The notes under the pieces: model-generated
The model's input: only the letters and a program-made list of their open reading frames with translations
Database searches by the model: none
What the model was told of the DNA's origin: nothing
Translations under genes and position numbers: made by a program
Assembly (NCBI GenBank): GCA_004369045.1
Contig: ML213505.1
Location: 472,591 to 536,590 of the forward strand
Length of the DNA: 64,000 nucleotides
From: Heliocybe sulcata
Lineage: Eukaryota; Basidiomycota; Agaricomycetes; Gloeophyllales; Gloeophyllaceae
Direction: 5' to 3'
In this document: positions 1-11,142 of the stretch, in pieces
How the letters are laid out: each line of letters begins with the position of its first letter
Numbering within the stretch: the stretch's first letter is position 1

Positions 1-3000
1 GTTCGAGGACGCCTTCAAAGCGCAGCCCGGGAATGAGGAGTACGCGGCGCAGACTTTCTTCGCGAATGCCAGGATTGGGAACTGGAGAGCCGCCCAGCAG
101 GTCAGTTATCAATAATGTGACTGCAAATAGTTAATCTAAACTTCAGGATAGATAGCTACCAAAATGCACAAGACATTCAGTGAGGACCGGTATGTGCATT
201 GGTATGTCATGGCCGTCCTACTCCAGGTGTGTTCCCCGGGATAGTAACCATATCATGTACTTATGGTGAGTTCAACATAGGCAAAAGATCCAGCAACGCC
301 AGAGAAGATGCGCGATTTGCTTCACGGGCTTGCACACAGACAGCTCTTGGCTTCCCCGTCACCTTCCTACGTCTTGGCCGACCGATTATATCAGCACCTG
401 ACTGTGCTACGTGAACTCAAGCTGTATGACGACGCGCAAAAGCTGCTGGAACATGATACCGGTAAGGTAATGTACAACAACAGCTTGGTTGTCGACGAGC
501 TGCGGCGGGAACTCTGGCAATCGTCTGGGCGGTGGACGCAGGAGCGCGAACTCGCGGTGCAACGAATAACGGAGAAGAAGTAAGTTTGTTGGGCTGGTGG
601 GATAAGCTGAGGGCTAATGGATGCTGGTGTCAAGGGATCGGAACTGGCTTGAGTTCCTGTCCGTTCTGGATGGGACGTTTGCGGGAGTCGCTTCATCCGC
701 AGAGACTAGCGAAGAAGCTCGGGCAGACTGCAAAGAGCAGATTTACAAGACTAGCGAGCTGTTCACGCGCGTCTCAGAAGAGGATGGTCTGAAGGATCGA
801 TCGGGCCTGCTGGGCCTGCTCGAGTTAGCGAAGCGATCCAAACAGTACGGGTTCTCACCAGGTGATTACGAAGCCTTTTCCCTCAGAGATCCTGCTGACT
901 CGCGTCAGACTTTACGGAGTTGGTGTTGCTCCTCCAGAAGTACTGGCACAAATTTGGTGATAAGGCCTGCTTCTACGAGGACGTGAAACCGTATCTCGAT
1001 CTGGATGCCGATGACCTCAGCCGCTGGGTTTCTTTTCTGGACTCCCAGCAACCCTCATATGTGAGCTTCCTTTCCCAAGTCCGCGTTTTTCATATTCACG
1101 ATTCAAGTCTTAGGATACAGAAGCACACCTGCGCCGCGCAATTAACTGGCATAAGACCCGCCGCTTCACGATCCCTGAGACTGAAATCACTCCCGAACTT
1201 GAGTCCGCCCGTGCCTCGCAGTACATCAAAGCGTATATCGCTGGTTTACCGCTAGGGAATAAACTTCCTGAGACTGAGCTACAACCCGCGGATGATCTTG
1301 CCATCCTCGCTGCCCATGCTTTCATATCTTCCTGGAGTGTCGGGGGTAGCGAGAAGCAACTGTACAATGCTTCCGTCATACTTGAATACGGGCTTACGAA
1401 GAGTCGTCACTCATACCACATGCGACTCCTCCTCATCCAGATATACCGGTTACTTGGTGCGTCAACTTTTAGCTAGGTCGCTCGGATTCACGGTTTTGAT
1501 GTCTTCCCCAGGGGCCTCCAGCCTTGCTTTAGAACATTATAGAGACTTGAACGTCAAGCAGGTCCAGAATGACACACTCTCGCATTTAATCTTGGCGAGA
1601 GTTTCGACTTTCTCCCTTGCTGGATCTGGCGACATAACGTACTCAAATGAATGCCTTGAGTCAAGCCACATATATATGAATAATTCGCAGGAGGTTGGCG
1701 TCCAATGGGTTCACTTCATATCATGGGGTGTGTCACTCACGAGCACATAAAGACGTCGGACTGGATTGTCAGGGCATTCACTCAAGAAAAGTACTCGCAG
1801 GTGAGTTCAATTGATCCTCGCTTATGCTGTATCTCAACGCCGTCGGCATCAGATTCCAGACCTGATTGCCTTGGAAGAGCGGCTCGATAATTCGCTGCAG
1901 AGGGATCTTGTGAAACTGGAGCACGTTCGGATGCGATTTACGCACGAACCCATAAACTCGGAATTGATCGACATGGAGCTCATCGAGTTGAAATTCAACT
2001 TCGACCGCTGTACGTAGGTTGTCTTCGAAGTCCGTAACGCATTTACTAACGTCTCTGACGTTCCGCAGTCCATCATGATAACCGGGATCTGGACATCATC
2101 AGCAACTATCAGCCACGGTGTTCGAAGTCCACTTTCGAGCAAAGCCTGCTGTTTAAGAAGTTACCAGGGGTGCGTATAAGTATAGTTTAGGTCTCTCTTG
2201 AGGCGAACTAAGTGACTTTCTTAGTCAGGCTGGCTGTTTGCATTCTTGAAAATCTATATCAGAGCACTCCAGCATGCCAGTGATGTGGATGATACCGTGG
2301 AAGCAAAATTGCTCATTGGTGATCGTCCTAAGCAGAGCCACGAACCTGAGATGCAACGGCCCCTGAAGGAGCGGCTCGCGACCCGAAAGCAAGCAGAGCT
2401 GGACGAGGTACCTTTATTCTTCCATTCCATAAAATACATTGCTCAAGCTTCACAGTTAACTCCGAGCGAACTTGCTGTGTATGACTTTGCCACTGCCTTG
2501 GGCGATTGGTTGGAACCGCACCATGATTACATCAGACCGCCTCCTTCCAAGGTTCTCGCCGATGCCTCGAAGCAGGCGGAAGCGAAAACGGGTCGGCCTT
2601 TGCAGGGCATCGACGCAACTGATTCGGCCACCAACGGCCAGTCGAAAAAGGATGAGGAAGCACCCCAAGTCAGGGAAGTGCCGGTTTCGATTGCCGGTTT
2701 CTTCGACGGTTCGTATTGATCCAGGTGCATTGATTGCACGCTCATTTTGAACGGTAGATATGCTTGCTAGTTTCAAGAAGTTGGTAGAAGAGGGAGCACT
2801 ACCTCCTGAGCTCCTGCATGTTGCTACGTTGACGCAAGAGGTTTGGGCCCGAACAATACGACAGGAATGCCCCCACACTAACCTCCTTTATAGGCTTTAC
2901 TTCTCTTTTCTATTGAGACAATGCGCTTCAAACCCGCCTCTATCGTGAAGATGCATAAGCTTGGCGCTGTGAGTTCCTCTGTATGGGTCTGCCATCTCTC

Positions 3001-3338
3001 CCATCAAACTAAAACAATCAATAGCTGGTTGCGGACTGCAAAACCATCCGTGCCAAGGCTGTTGCTACGCTGAAAGAGATGACCACCGAGCTGACGAAGA
3101 TCAGTGAAAAGGAAGGAAGTTCAGAACGACGGAAGGCCTTTGTGCAGGAGTGCCGAGTCGCTCAGGAAGACGGCCAGGCGAGTGATGAACTCTAACGTCG
3201 CTGAAATTGAGACTTACTCTCATCCAGATTGATCACGATTTCGTCTTGAACATCGCGAAGAGAGTGACAGATTCCCGCAAAAAAGTGCAGGAGGGTATGG
3301 CGAAGAGCATCGTCAAGATATGCTCAAAGGACGCTTAG
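1..3338 (+). CDS. NAA25: NatB N-terminal acetyltransferase auxiliary subunit NAA25/Mdm20 (5' end outside window)
   Basis: Auxiliary TPR-type subunit of the NatB complex, which anchors the catalytic NAA20 subunit to ribosomes and acetylates nascent Met-Asp/Glu/Asn N termini in the cytosol. Spliced exons give family-typical segments in order: a TPR-like block near 1-570 (KMHKTFSED, LLHGLAHRQL), the FYEDVKPYLDLD motif near 975-1010, the LLLIQIYRLLGASSLALEHY helical repeat near 1425-1540 (the step after YRLLGAS crosses an intron) and DVKQVQNDTLSHLI-like sequence after it. The 3' half (2240-3338) is helical and charged and ends in a basic coil, TAG at 3336-3338. At least eight short introns break the frame. 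The first codons lie upstream of the window, so N-terminal length is unknown. RPA2 follows on the same strand about 290 bp downstream. Family assignment is by recognition of the conserved middle; exon borders in the last third are the least certain. Confidence 0.84.
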
Positions 3339-3630
3339 ACCAGCACCCACCATATACTAGATATATCCCCGTTCATGGCAAGCGGCTCTGTCGCAGTAGC
3401 GGGCTAATCATAATAGAAAGAAACCACTACTCACTAGGTCTGCATGCTCTGTGGAGTCAGCTTCGCTATTTCATACCGCCACGAGTCGCGTATCGCACCT
3501 TGATCGCATTACTACGCTATACTTACTACACCAACGTATCACGGTCCAACCAGAAGACCGGTGGCATTTTGAAGCTTTAGCTTTACCGCTGAACTCTCTC
3601 TCAGTCGGCCAACTGAGAGGCTTGTGTGTC

Positions 3631-5223
3631 ATGTCGGGTGAGGCTTCTTCCGTGGATGGAGACTTCACTTCCGTGGCCGACATTCTACCAGTGAGCGCGC
3701 TTTTTCTCATGGCATTGGTACAACATCCTTATCAGGCTCGCCCCTGCATATACGTTGGACATAGAAAGAGGGTCTCGGGCAATACGCTGTTAGACCTGTT
3801 ACAATCCGTCAGGTACTGAGTGCGACCCAGGCACACTCCCAGGCGAGATTCAAAATCGAGGGTATCGAGGTGGTAAATGTGACTGACTTATTCCTGATTG
3901 CCATTACTTCAAGTTTCCTTGACGCCTCTTCGCATCGTTTCAGGTGGCTATTGTTGCCCATCTCGTGGATATGGACACCGACCATCACAGGTCCAACGTC
4001 TTCCATCTGGAGGACCTCGGTCGGGGATGGAGGATCACTGCGCGACAGTGGGACGACGATATCCCAGGAACTGACGAGGATCCCCATGGTGTCGATGATA
4101 TCACGTAGGCATCCCCTGTGTCCTTGGCTCGAACTCTGTTTTCCTCAGCCCACGAGTCAGGGTGCACTCGCATGTGAAGGTCGTCGGCATCATAAAGGAA
4201 TACAACGGAAAGAAGTCCATAGCGGTGAAGCATATCCGGCGCATCCCTGCTGGGTCTCTCGAAGCGTATCACCATCTTCTACAATCCGTGTACATCACCC
4301 TCCAATATCGGAAGGGCCCCCCTGTGAGCGGCGTTGTTCCTGCGTTCCTTAATACCTTCATACACTCAACCTCGTCTTTGCTTCAGCCCCCCCAGATCTT
4401 GGAGTCCCACGATGATTCCCTTGGTAAAACGCAAGCAAGCGACAATATGTCTGCAGAATACAGTACAAGTCTGGCCGATGAGCGCACTCACGGTTCGCAG
4501 TCCTCTTCTCCGCCTGCATCACAGGCCGTACCTCGGCCAACCTACTCTCCTGGAGATGATCGGGCGCGCTTTCCTGCCCTCGGAGAGCGTATTTCCGAAG
4601 CCGACTGGCACCCCGGTATGCCCGCTGATGACCGCTTCGTTGTTGGTCGCAGTTCCGAGCGGATCAGAGAGACTATCTCACAAGCTTCCGTGCCCGAGGA
4701 GCCCAACGGAAGTGATAGCGTAGATGAAGAGGCGCTGCAGCGTACCCAGGAGGACTCGAATTCTCGGCTTGCTAGTCTATCCCTATGGGACGACAATGAG
4801 CCATTCACATCCACTCCGGCTCCGGCTCCGCCTTCAGATGCCACAGCGCACGGTAGTCAGACCAACATACCGAAGCAGCCGCCGGAGACTTATCATTCGT
4901 ACTCTCAAGACCGGGTGTTATCACCGGACCCGTACGCTTACCTGCCCAGTTTACACCGGGCCATAATGCTGCAGATGCACGAGAACGATGCAGACAATGA
5001 CTTTGACGACGATTACATTGGGATAGATGAGAGAAGGATAATCAGGGTCGTCAAGTTCAAGGATCCAGGGATAACTACCCAGGAAATCCAGTATGTGTGA
5101 TTATGTTCTTGTTAAATTGCCTGCGCCTTCATGTGAGTGTACAGGGACGCTTTGGATTTGCTGCTTGAAGAAGGGCATATATATTGTACTGTCGATGACA
5201 GCCATTTCAGGTTGACGAAATGA
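3631..5223 (+). CDS. RPA2: Replication protein A 32-kDa subunit (RPA2/Rfa2/Ssb2)
   Basis: Middle subunit of the heterotrimeric single-stranded-DNA-binding complex used in replication, repair and checkpoint signalling. The start ATG at 3631 opens a short acidic N terminus (MSGEASSVDGDF); after an intron (about 3691-3765) comes the family signature RPVTIRQVLSATQAH. The OB fold follows across introns 3873-3943 and 4105-4148, with the conserved RQWDDD and HVKVVGIIKEYNGKKS segments. A probable in-frame intron sits near 4324-4386. Then comes an unusually long Ser/Pro/acidic linker (about 4390-5030). The apparent stop after 5097 lies in an intron: splicing CA|gtatgt (5'ss at 5090-5091) to the AG at about 5149-5150 adds DALDLLLEEGHIYCTVDDSHF, the canonical RPA32 winged-helix C terminus, ending TGA 5221-5223. 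The predicted protein is well over the usual ~270 residues because of the linker. The N-terminal exon is less certain than the rest. Confidence 0.87.
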
Positions 5224-5434
5224 CTCTACGATCGACTCTCTAGCCCTCGGTGTTATGGCAGCAGGCTCTACATGAACGAGCGTTAGACCCAACAGCAATT
5301 TATTACAAGCTTTTGTACTACAATAGCCGTGTCGACAGTGCTAGGATACATCCAATCCATCAGGAAGAACCCAAATAAAAGTGTGGATACATAGGCAGAG
5401 GAGTACAACATACAACACCGGGTCAATAGATGGA

Positions 5435-7104
5435 TTACTCTGGATCCGGCAAGGGCGCCTTCTCTGGCCTAGCAGGAGCGGCATCCGGTGGGGGGTTCGC
5501 AGTCGCCTCCGCCTCCACCTCCTGCGCAAGTCTCTTCTTGTCCTTCTTGATATCCGAACCCGCGACGCGCGGAACAGTCTCGTTGCTCTGCGACCGCGAG
5601 TGGCTCGCGCTACTACCGCCCTGGGGCGCGTTCGCGATGGCGTCGGCGTACGTCGGCGGGTTGAGCCGCGGCCGGCTGGGCCCGCTGTCCGCTTGCTCGT
5701 CGTCGTCGGCGAGGGAGAAGGACGGGGACGTCACGGTGCGCCGCTGGGCGGACACGATCGCGTCGATGGACTGCGTGGGCTGGTGCAGAGACGAGGTGCT
5801 GCCCGTCTCGCCGCTCGTGGACCGGCTGTGCCAGCCCGCGGGGGTGGTGCGCCCGCCGTCCGAGAACATGCTGAACTCCCTGCTGCCTTGCCGGCGGGCG
5901 ACGGGCGTGGTGCGGGGGCCTGCAGTCATTGTCGGGCTCGTGGCTGTCACTGGGCTCGGGAGGTCCAGAGGGGTGGTGCTGTACGCGCCCATCTCGTTGT
6001 AATCACTGACATAGGTTGTGCCGGACATGGAGTGCTTGTGGCCGAATATGTTCTTCGCGCCGAGACCTTGCCCCTGTAACCCATGGGCTTGCTGCCGGCG
6101 CCGGCGCATGAGCCACCATGCTACTGCGCCCAGGATAATGGACAAGCCCGCCACACCGCCAACGACACCGCCCGCTATAGCACCAGCGGAACTCTTCTTA
6201 GATGCAGGAGGCTCAGGAAGGTCAGGGTGGCCTATGAAAAGTGCTTAGTGCTGGGAACGCGGCGGCGAATATAGACCTTGTCTACCTTGGCCGGCTAGAT
6301 TCTCCGCCGTAGGAAGATCAAACTGCCCATTCGCCCATGTAGAAGCTGCAGCAGGCGGTGTTTGAACGTGAGACGACCGATGGAAGAAGATCACGTACGA
6401 TTAGTGCTCGCCCAGTAAGGAATTGCAGTGGTATTCGGGACGGTGAAGTTGCTTGTGGGCCAGTATCTGGATATAGACCGAAGGTCAAACGCATACTCGA
6501 GTCCGTAGGCATAGTTCACCGCACGTTGTGGTGGAATAGTAACCCGTACAATTGGTCTTGTAGTTGTCCCAGCTGAATGGCGATTGCTTAGCTACCGGTG
6601 CCACCTATGCAGGAATAATGACTAACGTATGCACAGACTCCGCGAACGCTGTGCCTTGACACAATGTACATGCACTGATGAGGTTATAGGCCGACCACGA
6701 GCTGGTGCATGAATCAGTGTTTGTGAACGGCGACAACGGCTTCGGTATCGCACACGTACCATTCACAGACGTCTACTGGCGTTCCAGTCTGCCCAGGCGT
6801 GTTGTAGTGAGTGACTGGATTCTCCGACAAAGGCGGGACGGTCCAGCCTGTAGGCGGTCAAATAAGCGAGGAAACCAAGCCTTCTATTGAAAACAGCGCA
6901 CTCACTTCCTTCATTGCAGTTGGCCAGAAGGTATGCGAGGATGAGGCAAGGGGATTGCTGTAGATGATTGTCCATCCAGCTATATTCGGCGCCACATACT
7001 ACATTTGAGTTGACCGACAGCACTTTGGATTTGTTGATCACCCCGTCATCACCCAGGGCGGAGGGCAATGAGAACATGATGGCCAAGAGTGTGATTAGAG
7101 GCAT
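5435..7104 (-). CDS. Secreted-domain, single-pass membrane protein, cysteine-rich (paralogue A)
   Basis: Function unknown. ATG at 7102-7104 starts a signal peptide (MPLITLLAIMFSLPSALG), followed by CGAEYSWMDNHLQQSPC and AYLLANCNEG. After introns come a CECSWSAYNLISACTLCQ cluster near 6560-6720, a Trp/Tyr-rich extracellular stretch (YWPTSNFTVPNT, IPYWAST) near 6420-6490, then SKKSSAGAIAGGVVGG and a membrane span (VAGLSIILGAVAWWLM) followed by RRRRQQ and a ~200-residue Ser/Pro/Thr-rich cytosolic tail ending at 5435. About five short introns are needed. This is the architecture of a cell-surface protein with N-outside topology. The same layout and cysteine motif recur at 33270-34676, so the two are paralogues. 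The family is familiar from Agaricomycete genomes as an uncharacterised transmembrane protein; sensing or wall attachment is only a guess. It converges tail-to-tail with RPA2. Confidence 0.74.
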
Positions 7105-8109
7105 AATTGTCGATGAGCCTGCTCTGGTGAGCATGACAGAGGCGTCCTCCGCAGCGTAGTCCCGAAGGGCGGGCGTAGCGCTCTGTATATGGGCTTAAGC
7201 CAAGGAGGGGAGCCCATAAAGCCCGAACTCCAAAGTGCGGTTGCATGCAGCTGCACGGCAAGGTGCACCGCGAAGAAGCCGATCCGAAGGCTGTACGGCA
7301 GGAATACCCAAAGATCTTCGACGATAGCTGGGATAGATCCAGGACTAGGCTGTATAGGCGCCAGGGGCACATCTGCTACAATCATTATTCGGTTCCTGTC
7401 GGCGCCAGTATCCAGAACTAACTTCATAGAGACTCTGACCAGCATAACACCGCCGAACTTCCCAGAGTCTGGGGACGCCGTCGTGGGTGCCAGTGACATT
7501 AAAGTGGGTGTCATCATGACGAATATAGCCTGCAGACGCCTTGGAGTTTTCCTTACGAGACGCCCCACAAGAGCACATAGACTTAGGCTTCCGCTCAGAG
7601 TATCACGTTAATTATCAGCGAGCAGACGAGCCAGTATTCCAAGAGGGAGATAACCAGACTGACTCTGTGGCACGTCGAATGATCATCGAGCGTGGGAGGC
7701 GTCAATTGCACTGCCTTTTGTGACTTCTGTTTTTCAGCGCTTTCATCCGGGGAATTCATTCCGGCGAGTCAGATCGCACCGCGTCGCATGGAATCTCCAG
7801 CTTTGCCCGAGCCTGTGCCACAGGTACGTTTCGTATACAGCTTCGCGTTAATGGAATCTCTCAAATTTTGGACAAGGAAGATCGCCCAGCTGCGCTCCCT
7901 GAATTAGATTCAGCGTCACGCCCCCCGTACGGCACGCATTCTCCACAATAGTCTTGAATCAGCTCGTCCTGGCGGCTGATAGCCCCGAAAGGACCTGTCC
8001 GGTGGGCAATGCGAGGCACGCCTTGCACTTAGCCCGGCCTCCCGTTCTGCCCTAGCGCCGGCCTTGTTCTCGAGACATGGAACACATCAGTCCAGATCAT
8101 TCGGTAATA

Positions 8110-8140
8110 GATACACGTTCTTGTAGAGAACACGTGTATC
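8110..8140. repeat. Short imperfect palindrome (hairpin) in promoter region
   Basis: The arm GATACACGTTCT at 8110-8121 is mirrored by AGAACACGTGTATC ending at 8140, with a loop of about 5 nt and one small bulge. The core CACGTG is an E-box, so this could be a bHLH site or simply a hairpin. It lies about 240 bp upstream of the GH5-like start codon. Confidence 0.5.
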
Positions 8141-8296
8141 CTGCTGTCCATCGGATATCGGAACCACGACCAAACGGCGCCATTCGCGGACTCGTCATTT
8201 CACCTAATTGCGTGCAGTGAGCGTGTCTTTGGTACTAGCACCGCTTTTCCCGGGGTTGGGGATCTCGGCATGATGCACGGGTGGAATGGTGCCGTC

Positions 8297-8305
8297 CATT
8301 TAAAG
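8297..8305 (+). promoter_or_regulatory. TATA-like box upstream of GH5-like gene
   Basis: CATTTAAAG lies about 70-78 nt before the ATG at 8375, a reasonable spacing for a core promoter of a secreted-protein gene with a short 5' UTR. The assignment rests on position and composition only. Confidence 0.3.
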
Positions 8306-8374
8306 AGACAGACTGCAAGCCCTCGCGCTCCAGTCTTTGGACTCCCGCCGACACAGAGGAAAAGATAGGTCACG

Positions 8375-10545
8375 ATGCGCTTCGCATTGTCTATTTCTTT
8401 GATTCTCGGCGCTCTCTTGGCCTCTGCGACGAGCTCAACACCCTCGCGGACCGCCAAACGAGCCTCCCCATCCAAGTATGTCACGACTTCTGACGGCGCA
8501 TTCCACTACAATGGACAGTGAGTGATGCTCATCTCATCCATGCCAATCAGTGATAGATGATTTTTTTTTCATTCAGACCATTCCGCTTCGTGGGGACCAA
8601 TGCCTACTGGCTTCCAGTCCTCAATAGCGACGAGGACATTGCTAATACGTTGGCGAACATGTCAGCCAAGGGCATTAAGGTCGTCAGGGTCTGGGCCTTC
8701 AATGGTATGCACCGAATTCACCAAAGTTTACTGCTTCTAAAGCCATTCTGTCAGACGTCGAGTCACCTACTGACGAAGGAGTTTATTTCCAAACTCTCTC
8801 TAACGGGGTCGCAACGATTAACGACGGGCCGAACGGGCTTCAACGCTTGGACAAAGTGATTGAACTCGCTGAGAAGCAGAACATGTGGGTCATTCCCTCC
8901 CTCACGAACAACTGGTTCCCGACGGTGGACAACACGCCGTCTCGTCGATGGGCCACGGATACGCCCCGCAATTACCTGTCCAACGACTATGGTCAGTTGT
9001 AGTGCACACCCGGATTTTTATCGTGTGCTGATGTTGGGTAATCCAGGTGGCATGGACGCCTACGTCAAAGCCTTCGTCGGCACGACCAGCAATCACGATC
9101 AATTCTACACGAACGAGAAAATCCTCAATTCATTCATGAACTATACGACACAAATTGTGTCTCGCTACGTCAATAGCCCGGCTGTCTTTGCATGGGAACT
9201 CGCGAATGACCCTAGGTTCGTCTCGTGCCCTTTGCATGCCAGGTATTCTCGTTGAGCGATGCTCCAGATGCTACTCCACCCTTACCGCGAGTTCCTCCTG
9301 CACTCCTCAGACGATCACGCAATGGCACTCTACCGTCGCTCAACATATCAAAAGTATCGATCCCAACCATCTCGTCAGCTCTGGGTAAGCTGTGACTCCA
9401 TCCGAGATTGCACGAATTCTAACAGTACCCCTGCAGGAGTCAAGGATTCTTCTGCGTAGACTGCCCGAAGTTGTTCCCCCTGCAGGCGCCTCCTCCTCAG
9501 GCCTCTCCAGCGCCCGGTTCCCAGCGCCGGAGCGTGAAGCCTCTCTCCAAGTCTAGGCTGTTCCTTGAGCGCCAGGAGGCTCGCAAGCGGGCCAAAGAGG
9601 CCAGAAGCCGCGCAGGCATTGTTGAGGCCCCGGCCTTGAAGATCCGCGGGAAGTGGGGCGCCGCAACCGCCAAGAGGCAGAGCTCGAGCACAGCGTCCGC
9701 ATTCGACGGCTCGCAGGGCGTCGACAGCCAGGATATCCTCAACATCCCCGAGATCGGGTTTGGTACTGCGCAGCTGTTCCCAGACCAGAATCAGTACGCC
9801 GTGGACGGCCTGGACACTACGTACAGCTACGACGCGCTTGTCCAGGAAGGGATTAGCTGGATCCAGTTACAGGCGCAATCAGCGCAAACGTAAGTTTCTG
9901 CGCTGCGTGACCTTCCTTTCGTGTAGTCTGATCTGTTCTATTCATAGGTACGGCAAGCCCGTATTCCTCACTGGGTTTGGTCTGGTGTCGGAATCCAACG
10001 CACCGTTCTTTGTGCCGTTTAACAACACGCTGCCTGTCGAGTCCGGCAGGCAATTTATCACTGATCAGCAGCGTGATGAGGCATATGTTCAGTGGCTGAA
10101 CGGTGAGCACTGGGTGGTCACAAGTCTCTGCTAATGTCCGCTGACCTGGGTCTTTGTAGCCGGCTACACAAGCGGCTTGGCCGGGATGGTTCAATACCAG
10201 GTAAGTCATAGTACTGACCTTAACTGTAAATCAAGCGCTGACAAGTGTACTAGTGGGGACAATCGAACTTGACGGTGGAGGCAGGCACGGCTATTGCGCC
10301 ACCGCCCACTAGCGCGAAGTTCAAGCGCCAGGGCACCTCAGACCCGAACTACGACAGCTCTGCTCAGTCGCCGAACGACGGTTACGCGTGCGTTGTTTTC
10401 GCGTTGTCTGGAGGCGTGTCTTGATCCATCTAACATATTCATGAACAGCGACCAAGGTGCTCAGTGGGGCACCGACGTTGGTGGCTCGACGGGCTGGCCG
10501 GATGCTATAACGGCGCTGATGGACCTCCTCGGCATGACCATCTAA
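8375..10545 (+). CDS. Secreted GH5_7 (endo-beta-mannanase-like) protein, probable pseudo-hydrolase
   Basis: Secreted TIM-barrel protein of the GH5 subfamily 7 fold. ATG at 8375 starts a signal peptide (MRFALSISLILGALLASA). Spliced exons give FRFVGTNAYWLPVL, KVVRVWAFND, MWVIPSLTNNWF and the family motif AWELANDPRC near 9190-9280, then SIDPNHLVSSG and GFFCVDCPK. A basic, Ala/Lys/Arg-rich insertion (about 9490-9680) precedes the second half (IPEIGFGTAQLFPDQ; KPVFLTGFG near 9955-9985; VQYQWGQ). TAA is at 10543-10545. In active GH5_7 mannanases the acid/base is the Glu of ANEPR and the nucleophile is the Glu of an EEFG/EEYG motif. Here those positions read ANDPR and TGFG, so neither glutamate is present. 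I infer a secreted binding or structural role, or a non-hydrolytic clade, rather than mannan hydrolysis. About seven short introns. The fold assignment is strong and loss of activity is inferred from motifs. Confidence 0.84.
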
Positions 10546-11142
10546 GCGACCTCAAAAGTGTACGCCAGCTAAGTGATGAATGACGATTTGTCGGACCTCG
10601 GGTTCTTGGACATGGACTTGTTTGTAGCCATGGCTAGGATGACGCTGTACTTTATGGATTCATTAATTTGCGCATGCTTGATTGATGACTCTTATTACGA
10701 TGGACTGTAGTACGTTGGACGTTGTTGTAATTCGTTTTTCGCAGCTGGAGTGGATTATTAGCATGTTGCTATTGGTGCACCGTATGTATCCATTAAAGGT
10801 CTTGAGTTCATAGACTGAGCCTCCTTCAATGTGTTATCCGTGCTCATGGAATTAGTGACCGTGGGAGTCTTTGAGCCAATTCTGTCGATCAATGTAGCGG
10901 CATTTCAGCCGGCAGTAGACAATGCAGTCGTTCGCCACTTGGCACTCGTGCTGCACGACCACCATCCACCTCGCTCTTCCCGGGCTCCTGCTTATGAATT
11001 GACTATCTGACCAACACGACTCTTGTCTGGGTTATTACACTTATGGCTACACGCAGAACGAACAGGACAATGTGGAGGTATCGCTACAAGGAGTAATAGC
11101 ACAACAAAGGGAAGAGCGAGCAAAGGTTTTGGTCAGGATCAT
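10546..11142. other. Intergenic region between convergent genes
   Basis: About 600 bp of T/A-richer sequence between two genes that converge. It should contain both 3' untranslated regions. I see no gene, repeat or RNA feature in it. Confidence 0.6.

Larger units (their letters stand above)
7105..8374. other. Intergenic region between divergent membrane-protein and GH5-like genes
   Basis: About 1.27 kb separating two divergently transcribed genes. Open frames on both strands here are short, lack family motifs and do not splice into anything recognisable. The region presumably holds both promoters. An imperfect palindrome lies at 8110-8140 and a TATA-like box at 8297-8305. Confidence 0.6.

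Noticed and set aside
5520-6080. Plus-strand Arg/Val/Gly-rich frames
   Set aside because: Shadows of the cytosolic tail exon of the single-pass membrane protein on the minus strand.
7095-7568. 157-codon minus-strand open frame upstream of paralogue A
   Set aside because: No recognisable domain; it overlaps the paralogue's signal-peptide exon in another frame and is probably chance.
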